This document shows positions 8,345 through 16,645 of a DNA stretch of 64,000 nt, in pieces. How positions within the stretch are numbered: position 1 is the first letter of the stretch; each line of letters opens with the position of its first letter. A program made the position numbers and the translations under genes. Location of the stretch: positions 10,415 to 74,414 of the forward strand of contig CAZFJL010000019.1 in NCBI GenBank assembly GCA_964518905.1. Direction: 5' to 3'. The notes below the pieces were generated by a model. The model was not told the origin of the DNA, did no database searches, and worked only from the letters and a program-made list of their open reading frames with translations. This DNA comes from RDYZ01 sp964518905 (lineage in GTDB: Bacteria; Cyanobacteriota; Cyanobacteriia; Cyanobacteriales; Geitlerinemataceae).

Positions 8345-9426
8345 TGTTGGGCGTGTTCCTACCGTTAGCGTTGCGATCGGGTCGGTTTCGTCGGTCTCGT
8401 CGGCAGACTTTGGTCTCCAGGCCGGTTAATCAGGCGCGAGCCGCGATGAGCCGCGTGGCGATCGCCGTACCCCGCGCGATCGCGGCGACTCTGATCGCCA
8501 CCTTTGCGATTCCCCTTGTGGCTGCCGATGTTGTCCTCACGGAGGAACAGGTAGACGCTGTCGCATCGCAAACCACGGTGGTCATTGGCCAAGGCTTACA
8601 AAAGGGCGACATCGAAGCCCAGCGCGAATGGAATCCCGGCTCCGGGACGATCGTCGCTCGTAATGGCGATCGGTACTACGTCTTAACGGCACTCCACGTC
8701 GTGCGTACCCGTGACACCGTTTACGGTGTGCGTACCAGTGACGGTGAAGTCCATCTCGTTGACGACGTTAATACCGATCGCAATATCTATCCCCTCGGAC
8801 GCGAGGCGGATGAATTCGGCGAAACGATCAGCGGTCTGGATCTCGCCGTGGTGGAATTCGAGAGCGATCGCAGCTACCCGATCGCCGTGATGGGCGATTC
8901 TGCCACCATGACACCGGGAGAGCCGATCTTCGTCTCTGGCTGGCCGACCCCGGATGATTTCGATGCGCGGCGCGTGCGCATCACCGAAACGGGCGAACTC
9001 ACTGCCATGTTCCCCCCCGCTGATGATGGGGGCTATAGCCTGCTCTATAGCAACGAAACCCGGCGCGGCATGAGCGGCGGCCCCGTCTTTAATGCGTCGG
9101 GTGAGCTGATCGGTGTACACGGTCGCGGACGGGCGATCGAGCAGACCTATTGTCTCGATCCTCAGTTAAGCGAACGCAATAGCTGCGGCATTCAGACCGT
9201 ACATTTCATTAATCGCGCCATGACCCAGGGCTTAATCCTCAAATTTGCCGAGCCTCCCGTCGATCCCGAGACGATCGCCGCCGGTCTCACCGCACGAGAG
9301 GACGCCGACACGATCGAAGATATCTACGCTCTCTTTACCTTCGATCTCAGTACTCTGCTCCGTGACGGCCCCTCTGGTGGCTGCGGTAGCCTCCTGCTCG
9401 GCGACGATTGCAATGATGGCTTTTGA
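8344..9426 (+). CDS. secreted trypsin-like serine protease
   Basis: Chymotrypsin-fold protease with the triad His118 (TALHVV), Asp166 (GLDLAVV) and Ser244 (RGMSGGPV), numbered from ATG 8344. That start overlaps the COP23 stop (TAATG). ATG 8446 (Met35) is an attractive alternative because a standard signal peptide follows it (AATLIATFAIPLVAADV). There is no PDZ domain, so it is not a Deg/HtrA protease. The C-terminal tail has Cys-rich GGCGSLLLGDDC. Pairing with COP23 suggests joint export and perhaps cleavage or activation of one by the other; that is inference. Confidence 0.88.
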   Translation: MLGVFLPLALRSGRFRRSRRQTLVSRPVNQARAAMSRVAIAVPRAIAATLIATFAIPLVAADVVLTEEQVDAVASQTTVVIGQGLQKGDIEAQREWNPGSGTIVARNGDRYYVLTALHVVRTRDTVYGVRTSDGEVHLVDDVNTDRNIYPLGREADEFGETISGLDLAVVEFESDRSYPIAVMGDSATMTPGEPIFVSGWPTPDDFDARRVRITETGELTAMFPPADDGGYSLLYSNETRRGMSGGPVFNASGELIGVHGRGRAIEQTYCLDPQLSERNSCGIQTVHFINRAMTQGLILKFAEPPVDPETIAAGLTAREDADTIEDIYALFTFDLSTLLRDGPSGGCGSLLLGDDCNDGF

Positions 9427-9429
9427 TCA

Positions 9430-9471
9430 AATTAATTTGATTGAATTAATTTGATTGAATTAATTTGATTG
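9430..9471. repeat. 14-bp tandem repeat, three exact copies
   Basis: AATTAATTTGATTG occurs at 9430-9443, 9444-9457 and 9458-9471, starting four bases after the protease stop. It runs directly into the left arm of the inverted repeat at 9467. Confidence 0.9.
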
Positions 9472-9528
9472 ATCGTTGTTAATCATCAATTGAATGAACG
9501 AATCATTGATGATTAACAACGATCAATC
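9467..9528. terminator. 24-bp perfect inverted repeat between convergent genes
   Basis: The arms 9467-9490 and 9505-9528 are exact reverse complements with a 14-base loop (9491-9504). The element sits between the stop of the protease (+) and the stop of the ArsR gene (-), 3 bp from the latter, so it can act as a bidirectional terminator or RNA-stabilising stem. The AT-rich stem lacks a classical GC-rich stem plus U-run. Confidence 0.7.
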
Positions 9529-9531
9529 TGT

Positions 9532-9879
9532 CTAAATGGTTTGACGTAGATCGCGGAGTCGCTCGGACTGTTGCGCCTGCTGCTCAAACCGATTCGATAA
9601 TTCGGTGCAAACGAGTTCGCAGAGCTGGAAGACGATCGGATCATCGATCGAATAATAAACACTTACACCCTGCGGATCGCGGGTCACAAATCCGGCTTGG
9701 GTCAGCATTTTGAGATGTTTCGAGACGTTCGCCTGCCCGAGTCCCGTCGCTGCAATAATTTCGCTGACGTTCTTTTTTCCTTCTCTCAATACACATAACA
9801 CCCGTAGACGGCTGACTTCCGACAAGACCTTGAAATAGTCAGAAACTTGCATAAGGGCTTCGTTTGAAACAGCGGCCAT
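9532..9879 (-). CDS. ArsR/SmtB-family transcriptional repressor
   Basis: 115 aa from ATG 9879. The longer open frame to 10110 runs through a Ser-rich region that does not look coding. Winged helix-turn-helix: the recognition helix region GLGQANVSKHLKMLTQAG lies at 46-63, followed by the wing RDPQGVSVYYSI. Cysteines at 29 (LRVLC), 87 and 91 are placed much like the two reactive cysteines of persulfide-sensing ArsR members such as SqrR/BigR. The typical metal-binding CxC motif of ArsR is absent. It lies 163 bp downstream of a rhodanese gene on the same strand, which supports a sulfur-stress role. Confidence 0.85.
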   Translation of the reverse strand: MAAVSNEALMQVSDYFKVLSEVSRLRVLCVLREGKKNVSEIIAATGLGQANVSKHLKMLTQAGFVTRDPQGVSVYYSIDDPIVFQLCELVCTELSNRFEQQAQQSERLRDLRQTI

Positions 9880-10042
9880 GGTGATGTTTTCGCAGAAAGG
9901 ATAAAAGTTGGGGCTCAGACGGAGACCGATCGATGAAGACGAGCGGAGCGCGGACGATGTATCGCAGCGTGAATCAGGCAAATTTCCCACTTTGGGGAAT
10001 GACTCGCCTGAAAACAGAGCATCATCTGATTTGAAACTGTCT

Positions 10043-10579
10043 TTAAACTTGATTATACGGAAGCATGGCCAGGAGTTTCGCCATACCGCAAAAGCCTGTC
10101 GATCCGGCAAAGATGAGGCCAGAACCGACGAAACCCGTCAGGATCAAGAACCAGGGCGAGACAAATGCAGCGAGCAGGGTTCCCGTTAGTACGAGCGAAC
10201 CGGCCACGATTTGCACCTGGCGCATCATGGGCAGCGGCGCACGGAGATCAATCTCAGTTTTGTAACCCGCTTGCTTCCAGCCTGCAATCCCGTCGCGGAG
10301 ATGATAAATACGTCGATCGCCGATCGTGCCCAGTTTTTGGGCGGCTTGGCTGGAACGATTGCCACTCGCGCAGTACAAGACGATCGGCTCGGGCAACGCA
10401 CGCACCGCATCGGCATCGAGACTCGACAACGAATGTAGTTTGGAGCCGACAATCCGCTCACGGGCGTGTTCTCCCGCTTCTCGCACATCAACGAGCGAAA
10501 CCGTTTCGGATTCGAGGATCTGACGCAATGCGACCGCGTCAATCGTTTGAGCAGTACCGACAGAGGTGGAAGCTTGCAT
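10043..10579 (-). CDS. rhodanese-domain membrane protein (YgaP-like, DUF2892)
   Basis: 178 aa. An N-terminal rhodanese domain (about 12-108) has DVREAGEHARERI and the active-site loop LYCASGNRSS, with the persulfide-carrying Cys in YCASGN. A C-terminal DUF2892-type pair of membrane helices follows (about 122-168) with GCxMAK-like STGFCGMAKLL. This matches the E. coli YgaP layout, a membrane sulfurtransferase that handles sulfane sulfur. The ArsR gene lies downstream on the same strand, and a possible operator lies 50 bp upstream. Confidence 0.9.
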   Translation of the reverse strand: MQASTSVGTAQTIDAVALRQILESETVSLVDVREAGEHARERIVGSKLHSLSSLDADAVRALPEPIVLYCASGNRSSQAAQKLGTIGDRRIYHLRDGIAGWKQAGYKTEIDLRAPLPMMRQVQIVAGSLVLTGTLLAAFVSPWFLILTGFVGSGLIFAGSTGFCGMAKLLAMLPYNQV

Positions 10580-10629
10580 AGAGGATATCCCGATCAGTGT
10601 GGAGATGTTTGCAGTTGAATCGATAAAAT

Positions 10630-10649
10630 AACTATATCACTATTTAGTT
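10630..10649 (-). promoter_or_regulatory. possible operator upstream of the rhodanese gene
   Basis: AACTATATCACTATTTAGTT is an imperfect AT-rich dyad (AACTAT...TTAGTT, 5 of 6 outer pairs) located 51-70 bp before the rhodanese ATG. ArsR-family repressors bind AT-rich dyads of this size. The assignment is by position only. Confidence 0.3.
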
Positions 10650-10701
10650 GTAGTAAGTCATTAGATCGCCACAATCGATCGAGTCCTCGCCTACAAAACG
10701 A

Positions 10702-10730
10702 ATCCCCACCGCTAAAACAGCGATGGGGAT
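10702..10730 (-). terminator. rho-independent terminator of apcD
   Basis: The arms 10702-10713 and 10719-10730 pair over 12 bp with one mismatch around a 5-base loop. Read on the minus strand the stem is followed by TCGTTTTG, a short U-run. It lies about 100 bp downstream of the apcD stop. Confidence 0.65.
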
Positions 10731-10755
10731 AACAACCAAACCGTTAACTAAATGA

Positions 10756-10790
10756 TTTCGGCCAGACGGTTTCGGCCAGACGGTTTCGGC
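10756..10790. repeat. 14-bp tandem repeat downstream of apcD
   Basis: TTTCGGCCAGACGG is repeated exactly at 10756-10769 and 10770-10783, followed by a partial copy (TTTCGGCC) and degenerate GCGGCCAAAC/TTGGCC pieces up to about 10818. It lies in the 3' region of apcD, upstream of its terminator stem. Confidence 0.8.
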
Positions 10791-10827
10791 CAAGACAGTT
10801 GCGGCCAAACCATTGGCCGATCAAGCA

Positions 10828-11319
10828 TTAGGCGGAGGCCATCTCTTGAATGATGTAGTCGAAATAAGGTGCGGTTTCTTGGGCATCTTCAGCGCTGAGG
10901 AGGCCAAGGGATGCATCTTTGAGGCAGGTGATGGCTTCGGCCATACCGATCATCGGGACTTCTAGCGCGTTATACATTTCGCGAGCGCCGATGATACCGA
11001 TCGACTCGATCGGCTCTTTGTCGCCCGACAGGACACCGTAGGTCACCAAACGCAGATACCAGGTGTAATCGCGCAGACACTGGTTACGCTCGCGTGTACC
11101 TGCCGCATTACCGCCCGCTGCGATGTACTCGGGACGACGTTTCCACAGCTCTTGACTGGCCTTTGCTACGATCTTCTTTTCATTTTCCGTAAGGGTTTCG
11201 ACGATGCGAAAACGTTGCTCGCCCGTCTTGAAAAACGCCTGAATGCCTTTCAGCTCGCCAGCACTCGGATAGCGCAGGTCGTCGTCAGCTTTTAGAATGA
11301 CTTGACTAACAACACTCAT
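10828..11319 (-). CDS. apcD: allophycocyanin B alpha-type subunit
   Basis: Phycobilisome core subunit carrying a low-energy phycocyanobilin; in other cyanobacteria ApcD directs energy toward photosystem I. 163 aa. The N-terminal MSVVSQVILKADDDLRYPS and C-terminal SAEDAQETAPYFDYIIQ match ApcD rather than ApcA. The chromophore cysteine is Cys81 in RNQCLRDYTWYLRLVTYG. A stand-alone gene, as is usual for apcD. It is divergent from the rRNA methyltransferase gene with 67 bp between starts. Confidence 0.93.
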   Translation of the reverse strand: MSVVSQVILKADDDLRYPSAGELKGIQAFFKTGEQRFRIVETLTENEKKIVAKASQELWKRRPEYIAAGGNAAGTRERNQCLRDYTWYLRLVTYGVLSGDKEPIESIGIIGAREMYNALEVPMIGMAEAITCLKDASLGLLSAEDAQETAPYFDYIIQEMASA

Positions 11320-11386
11320 GATTTAAAAAATTTGTTCGAGAATACTAAGGTTATAGTCTATCGACTTTATGAGTTTGGCGGAATAG

Positions 11387-12907
11387 ATGGCAGATACGCA
11401 GGCCGACGATCGTACGAATAATGATAATTTCAGCCGGGATGGCAGCCCGAGTCTGTCCGAGCGAGGAACCTGGCAGCAGGGCGAAAGCCTCGAAATTGAG
11501 ATTGTGGATCTAAGCGATCGGGGCGACGGGGTCGGGCGTTGGCACGATCGCGTGGTCTTTGTGCCGCAGACGGCGATCGGCGATCGCGTTGAAGTTCGGC
11601 TGGTGCGCGTGAAGCGATCGTTCGCCCATGCGAAGCTATTAAATATTGTAAAGCCGTCGCCCGATCGCCAGCGTCCGCCCTGCATTTTGGCCGATAAGTG
11701 TGGCGGCTGCCAGTGGCAACACGTCGTGTATGCGACCGGGGAGAATGAGGCCGCCGGAGAGCAGGGCGGTCAATTGGGCGCGAAATATCAGCAAGTCGTG
11801 CAGGCGCTCCAGCGCATCGGCGGGTTTGAAACGCCGCCAGTGGACGCAGTGAAAACCACGGGTCAAGATCTGCACTATCGCAACAAGGTGACCTATCCGG
11901 TCGATCGTGGTCAAGATGGCCGCGTCCGTGCCGGGTATTACCAACAGGGAAGCCACAAAATCGTCAACCTGAACCAATGCCCGGTGCAGCCCGAAGCCTT
12001 CGATGAAATCCTGCAACAGGTGAAGCGCGACATTGAAGATTGCGACTGGCCGATTTACGACGAAAAGCAGCACACGGGCGAAATTCGTCATATTGGGCTG
12101 CGGATTGGCTACCACACGGGCGAAATGCTGCTGACGCTGGTGACGCGGGGCGGCAAGCTGCCCGACCTCGAAGCGCAGGCGCAACACTGGCTCAAGGGCT
12201 TTCCCAATCTAGTCGGCGTGACGATTAACATCAACCCGCAGAAGACGAACGCGATTTTTGGCGCGGAGACCTATACCGTCGCCGGTTCCGGCGTGCTGAA
12301 TGAGAAATTTGCTGGCTTAAATCTGGAGCTGGGTTCCGATACGTTTTTCCAGGTGAATACCGAAGCGGCAGAAATCATGATCGAGACGCTGATTGAGGGG
12401 TTAAAGCTTCAACCGGAAGAATCGCTGCTCGATGCCTATTGCGGGATTGGGACGTTTACGCTGCCGTTGGCGAAGGCGGTGAAGCAGGCGATCGGGATTG
12501 AGGTTCACGAGCGATCGGTCGATCGCGCCGAAGCCAATGCGATCGCCAATGGGATCGAAAATGCCTTTTTCTATGCCGGTCGTGTGGAAGATCGCTTATT
12601 CCAAGTGGCGAGCGATCGTCTCTTCGGCGAGGTGGATGCGGTGATTCTCGATCCGCCGCGTCAGGGTTGCGATCCGATCGTGATCGATGCGCTGCGCCGC
12701 CTGAAGCCGAAGCGTATCGGCTATGCGAGCTGTAAACCGGCGACGCTGGCGCGGGATTTAAAAATGCTGTGTGAGGGCGGGTTATATACGCTCGATCGCG
12801 TGCAGCCGGTGGATTTATTTCCCCATACGTCCCACGTGGAATCGATCGCCTTTTTGACGCTCGATCCCGAGATGGCCGCCGTGCGTACGATTACAAAAGT
12901 CGAATAA
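11387..12907 (+). CDS. rlmD: 23S rRNA (uracil-5-)-methyltransferase, RlmD/RumA family
   Basis: SAM-dependent m5U methyltransferase of 23S rRNA, cytoplasmic, 506 aa. A TRAM domain covers about 30-90 (LEIEIVDLSDRGDGVGR). The [4Fe-4S] cysteines are Cys99, Cys105, Cys108 (CILADKCGGC) and Cys198. The SAM pocket is LLDAYCGIGTFTLPLA, DPPRQGCD follows, the catalytic nucleophile is Cys449 in YASCKPATLARDL, and the C-terminal base region is DLFPHTSHVESI. The first 30 residues are an acidic low-complexity leader. RlmD versus RlmC specificity cannot be fixed by eye. Confidence 0.92.
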   Translation: MADTQADDRTNNDNFSRDGSPSLSERGTWQQGESLEIEIVDLSDRGDGVGRWHDRVVFVPQTAIGDRVEVRLVRVKRSFAHAKLLNIVKPSPDRQRPPCILADKCGGCQWQHVVYATGENEAAGEQGGQLGAKYQQVVQALQRIGGFETPPVDAVKTTGQDLHYRNKVTYPVDRGQDGRVRAGYYQQGSHKIVNLNQCPVQPEAFDEILQQVKRDIEDCDWPIYDEKQHTGEIRHIGLRIGYHTGEMLLTLVTRGGKLPDLEAQAQHWLKGFPNLVGVTININPQKTNAIFGAETYTVAGSGVLNEKFAGLNLELGSDTFFQVNTEAAEIMIETLIEGLKLQPEESLLDAYCGIGTFTLPLAKAVKQAIGIEVHERSVDRAEANAIANGIENAFFYAGRVEDRLFQVASDRLFGEVDAVILDPPRQGCDPIVIDALRRLKPKRIGYASCKPATLARDLKMLCEGGLYTLDRVQPVDLFPHTSHVESIAFLTLDPEMAAVRTITKVE

Positions 12908-12920
12908 CGGGCGATCGGCA

Positions 12921-12955
12921 GGATTCGGAATTGACAACGAAGCAACCCCGAATCC
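12921..12955. terminator. possible hairpin between convergent genes
   Basis: GGATTCGG (12921-12928) and CCGAATCC (12948-12955) are perfect inverted arms with a 19-base spacer, placed between the stops of the methyltransferase (+) and the GH3 gene (-). No U-run is present, so the terminator role is tentative. Confidence 0.35.
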
Positions 12956-12984
12956 CGCCGAAATCAGCCAAAATCGGCAGACGG

Positions 12985-14682
12985 TCAGGACAGCATGGCG
13001 GGTGACGGTGTCTTCCAGAACACCTCTTGCTCGATCGGCAAATCCGCCAACAGGCTCCCATCGTTTTGGATGTGTAAAATCTTGAGCTGCGAATCAAACA
13101 TGCCGCGCTGTACCTGGCGTCGTCGCACTTCGACGAAACTGCCTGATCGCAACACCCGCAAGCGTGGCGGCGGCACTTGGCTCTGACGCACCGTCCCGTA
13201 CGGCTCATTAAACGTCGCCATCCAATGCTCGAAGCGTTCTAAAAAGCGATCGGGATCGGCTAGCGTGTGACCCGCCGCTAGCTCGATATTGACCACATAG
13301 CCGCCCGGAATCGCATCATCGGCCAGGGTGATACAAAAATCTTCGAGCTTGATGTGAAACTCTTCCTGGAGCGTGCGAAGAGTCTCGATCGCGTGAAATT
13401 CCGTCGTTTTTTCCGACGTTGAGGACAGCAAACCGCCGCGACGATGACGAAACACGATCCGGGGCGCGTCGTTGTAAAAGCCCGTCACTTCGACCACATC
13501 GCCGATATCGTAGCGATAAAACCCGCTATAACTCGTGACGAGAATCCGGTAGCGCTGCCCGACCTGGACTTCGTGGGGAAGCAACGTCGGCGGTTGCTCC
13601 TCGTTCCAGTGATCTTCGGCGATAAATTCAAAAAAGCCGCTCTCGATCGCCAAAATACCGCCATCGACACCAAAATCTGGCACGACGCTAAACGTCGCCT
13701 CCGCCGTGCCGTAAATCCCACCAAAAATCGGCGTATCGCCAAAATAAGCCGGGAAGCGATCGAAGTAAAAATCGGACGTGCCGCCTCGGGCGGTGAACAC
13801 GTAGGACAGTTTCGGCCAAGCGGCTTTGGGCGTTAGGCGACCGTCGCGATCGAGGGCGGTACGTAAGTCAGCAGCGCGTTGGGGCTGGGGGCGGCGGAGT
13901 TGTTCGAGCTGGCGACGTAGGGGAGGATCGATCGGCAGATCCGGCGCGATCGTGCCCTGGGCGAGATCCTGAATCAACGATTCCGCAAAGTCTTCGAGAT
14001 ACTGACAGGTTCGCAGCACCAACATCGGAAAATTGGTGATGAATCCGCGCATGTCGGCATCACTCAGCGCAAACAGCAAACAGACGTAGTGACGCGCCGC
14101 CGTATCGCCCACATTCAGCGCCGCAAAGGGCAGCGAAAACCCCTGCTCAAATAAAAATTTTCCCTTACGTAAACTGCCAACGCTCACTGGCCCAAATTCA
14201 GTGCCACCCGGCGTGATGCCCTGAATTTGGGCGGAGTTGGTGATGATGCCGCGTCCAAATTGTGAGCCTCGGGCGTGTAGTGCCTCGATCGCAAAACCGA
14301 GGCTGGCGAGGTCGGCACGTCGTAGGGAGGCTTGAAAGCGTGCGGTGACGGGTACTTGTTTTTTACGTCCGGTCGAGCCACTGGTGAGGTTAATGTAATC
14401 GACCTTGTCCGGGCTTAAAACGTTGGTTTCACCGTTGACGATGCGATCGGTGTAAGGTTCGTAAAACTCGTAGGGGAAGATGGGGACATTCTGCCGAAAT
14501 TGTTCAACGCTACGGATCTGCGATAGCTTGAATTCTGCTCCGATCTGGGTGTATTGGTGATGACGGATTAATGTTCTGAGAAAGTTGGCTTGGATATTTT
14601 GAGCCGATCGTGTACTACGAATTAGGCAATTTTTGGCGTGCCACCCAAGGGTTTTTAACAGTGATAAAGAAAGACTAGACAA
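12985..14682 (-). CDS. GH3 family acyl-adenylate enzyme
   Basis: 565 aa, cytoplasmic member of the ANL (adenylate-forming) superfamily related to plant GH3 acyl-amido synthetases. ATP-binding motifs are visible in order: TSGSTGRKK (about 100-108), YGTAEATF (about 323-330), FYRYDIGDVVEV (about 391-402) and a hinge-like RHRRGGLLSSTSEKTTE. The start is TTG 14682 with AAGG 9 bases upstream; no in-frame ATG exists near the N terminus. Bacterial GH3 substrates are mostly unknown, so the acid and amine partners cannot be named. Confidence 0.88.
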   Translation of the reverse strand: MSSLSLSLLKTLGWHAKNCLIRSTRSAQNIQANFLRTLIRHHQYTQIGAEFKLSQIRSVEQFRQNVPIFPYEFYEPYTDRIVNGETNVLSPDKVDYINLTSGSTGRKKQVPVTARFQASLRRADLASLGFAIEALHARGSQFGRGIITNSAQIQGITPGGTEFGPVSVGSLRKGKFLFEQGFSLPFAALNVGDTAARHYVCLLFALSDADMRGFITNFPMLVLRTCQYLEDFAESLIQDLAQGTIAPDLPIDPPLRRQLEQLRRPQPQRAADLRTALDRDGRLTPKAAWPKLSYVFTARGGTSDFYFDRFPAYFGDTPIFGGIYGTAEATFSVVPDFGVDGGILAIESGFFEFIAEDHWNEEQPPTLLPHEVQVGQRYRILVTSYSGFYRYDIGDVVEVTGFYNDAPRIVFRHRRGGLLSSTSEKTTEFHAIETLRTLQEEFHIKLEDFCITLADDAIPGGYVVNIELAAGHTLADPDRFLERFEHWMATFNEPYGTVRQSQVPPPRLRVLRSGSFVEVRRRQVQRGMFDSQLKILHIQNDGSLLADLPIEQEVFWKTPSPAMLS

Positions 14683-15330
14683 GAGCTTTACCTTAAATAG
14701 AAGTAATCTGAGCAGAATTAAAATTTGAACTTATACCCAATCCAGATCGGTTTAGGGATGTGATGCATCCTGAAGCTCCCCTAAAAATAAGCAAGCTAGC
14801 GAGAACCTATCTTTCCTTCAGCACATGCGGATTGATTCAGTAGATCACGAGGATAAATAGCGATTTCGGGCGTGTGAGGGTATGAAAACCTCAAACATCT
14901 CACGTCCTGTGATCAATCTATTTTTTGACCTAGGCCACTGATTAAATCTTTAAAATGAGCTGATCTAGCCTAATAAAAAGACAATCAATCTCTCCTACAC
15001 TACGAGATGAGGACTTTTTTTGTTGGAGATTCACAAAAAACTTTAAACACCATGAGCCGATCAAGGTTCACACAAGTTTTTGGCTTTTTATGATTGAACA
15101 TCCGCAAATCAATGGTTGGTTGGACTGGGCTGATGTCTGAATTTTATTCTGTCTATTTACAGCACTCCTCTCACAGGATTCGATGATAGGTGAAAAAAGT
15201 GAAAAACTTGGGAAGAGCTATTGCATACCATTCACGAAGCCAGGAAAACCTGGGCGACGAGGAAGATTGACGCCAAAAACATGCGATCGCCAGAGAAGCC
15301 GAGAAGCCGCGCCGATAGGCCCGAGTGCTC
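14683..15330. other. intergenic region, no gene seen
   Basis: 648 bp between the GH3 start and the IS target site. It contains several T-runs and weak stems (for example CCTCA/TGAGG around 14878-14904), but no convincing ORF, tRNA or recognised small RNA. A long open frame from 15183 into the transposase is only read-through of this region and the IS end. It probably holds the GH3 promoter and the original upstream region of the cation transporter now cut off by the IS. Confidence 0.5.
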
Positions 15331-15340
15331 CTAGGGGATA
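15331..15340. repeat. 10-bp target-site duplication of the insertion sequence (left copy)
   Basis: CTAGGGGATA at 15331-15340 is repeated exactly at 16606-16615, immediately outside both IS ends. A 10-bp duplication is within the range known for ISAs1-family elements. Confidence 0.93.
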
Positions 15341-16605
15341 CAGGGTAAACGCATCTAAAAAGCGGGCAAGATTGGTGTATGTCAGTGGGCTATGCTCACA
15401 GATAAAGCCCATGAAACGAGACCAACTACGAGACAGCTTGGAAGAACACTTCGGCGGACTCGAAGACCCGAGAGTAGAGCGGACACGAGCGCACTTGCTG
15501 ATAGACCTAGTCGCAATCGCTCTGATGGCGGTGCTGTCGGGTGCAGACGGCTGGGTGGCAATCGAGACCTACGGCAAAGCAAAGCGTCAGTGGCTAGAGA
15601 CTGTCCTGGCGTTGCCGAACGGTATCCCATCTCACGATACGTTTGCCCGCGTGTTCGCTCGCTTAGACCCCGACGCCCTCGAAGCAAGCTTCCAACAGTG
15701 GGTGGCAGCAATTGTCTCGAAACTCGACGCGCAAGTCATCGCCCTTGATGGCAAGTGTGTGAAGGGGTCGTATGACCGAGAGGGAGGCCAGAAAGCGCTA
15801 CAGCTCGTCAGTGCTTGGGCGAGCGCCCACCAGCTCGTTTTAGGGCAATGCGCTGTGGACTCGAAATCCAATGAGATTACGGCAATCCCGACGCTCCTGG
15901 AGCAGTTGGACTTGAGCGGCACGATTGTCAGCATTGACGCGATGGGCACTCAAACCAAAATTGTCGCGCAGATTCAAAGTCAGCAGGCGGACTACATCCT
16001 CGCCCTCAAGGGCAATCACCCGACCCTGATGCAACAGGCACAAGCGTGGTTTGAGTCGCTCGACTTGGAAGACCACTCTGGCCTGACGGAGTCAGGCTAC
16101 ACCCACCATCAGGCCACCGAGAGTGGCCATCATCGCATCGAGTCCCGCACCCTGTGGCAAGTTCCTTCTCACCAGGTCTTTTCCGACGAGCAGCACCAGC
16201 GGTGGCCTGGTTTGCAGAGCCTCGTGGTCGTTCGCTCTCACCGTCAACTCTGGAACAAGGACACGTCTCAAGTACGGTTCTTCCTCAGCTCTCTTGATGT
16301 CGATGCTCGTACTTTTGCTGGCTATGTTCGCCAACACTGGGGGATTGAGAACCAATTGCACTGGTGTCTCGATGTTGTTTTCCGTGAGGATGCTTCTCGC
16401 ATACGCTGCGGCCATGCCCCTCAGAATATGGCCGTCTTACGTCGCTTGGCTCTCAATCTGCTCCGCCAGGAACCCTCCAAGGCGAGTTTGACTATGAAGC
16501 GTTACCGAGCTGGGCTTGACGACCAGTTCATGCTCGCTCTTCTTGCCACTGGTCTTGCTCACAGCACTGCATAATTCGCCTTCTTATTTTGATGCGTTTA
16601 CCCTG
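15341..16605 (+). mobile_element. complete ISAs1-family insertion sequence, 1265 bp
   Basis: The left end begins CAGGGTAAACGCATC (15341-15355) and the right end is its exact reverse complement (16591-16605); weaker pairing continues inward (AAAAAGCG / AATAAGAAGGCG). The element carries one transposase gene and is flanked by a perfect 10-bp direct repeat. Intact ends, an intact transposase and an undecayed target duplication point to a recent insertion. It landed 40 bp upstream of a cation efflux gene. Confidence 0.95.
15411..16574 (+). CDS. ISAs1-family transposase
   Basis: 387 aa from ATG 15411; the open frame upstream crosses the IS boundary and is not part of the gene. The N-terminal helical domain has SLEEHFGGLEDPRVERTRAH, followed by LIALMAVLSGADGW-like helices. 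A DDE core is visible: VIALDGKCVKGSYD (first Asp), IVSIDAMGTQ (second Asp) and RQHWGIENQLHWCLDVVFREDASR (Glu in IENQLHW). Full family length with no frameshift, so likely active. It cuts and joins the element ends. Confidence 0.95.
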   Translation: MKRDQLRDSLEEHFGGLEDPRVERTRAHLLIDLVAIALMAVLSGADGWVAIETYGKAKRQWLETVLALPNGIPSHDTFARVFARLDPDALEASFQQWVAAIVSKLDAQVIALDGKCVKGSYDREGGQKALQLVSAWASAHQLVLGQCAVDSKSNEITAIPTLLEQLDLSGTIVSIDAMGTQTKIVAQIQSQQADYILALKGNHPTLMQQAQAWFESLDLEDHSGLTESGYTHHQATESGHHRIESRTLWQVPSHQVFSDEQHQRWPGLQSLVVVRSHRQLWNKDTSQVRFFLSSLDVDARTFAGYVRQHWGIENQLHWCLDVVFREDASRIRCGHAPQNMAVLRRLALNLLRQEPSKASLTMKRYRAGLDDQFMLALLATGLAHSTA

Positions 16606-16645
16606 CTAGGGGATAATGAGTCAAGCCCTTTGGAGATCCGCAACT

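Noticed and set aside
14683..15330. Possible Yfr1-like small RNA (CACTCCTCTCACAGG near 15163)
   Set aside because: The conserved Yfr1 core ACTCCTCACAC is not matched exactly and no terminator stem with a U-run follows at the right distance.
15183..15410. N-terminal extension of the transposase frame
   Set aside because: It crosses the target duplication and the left inverted repeat; the true start is ATG 15411 inside the IS.
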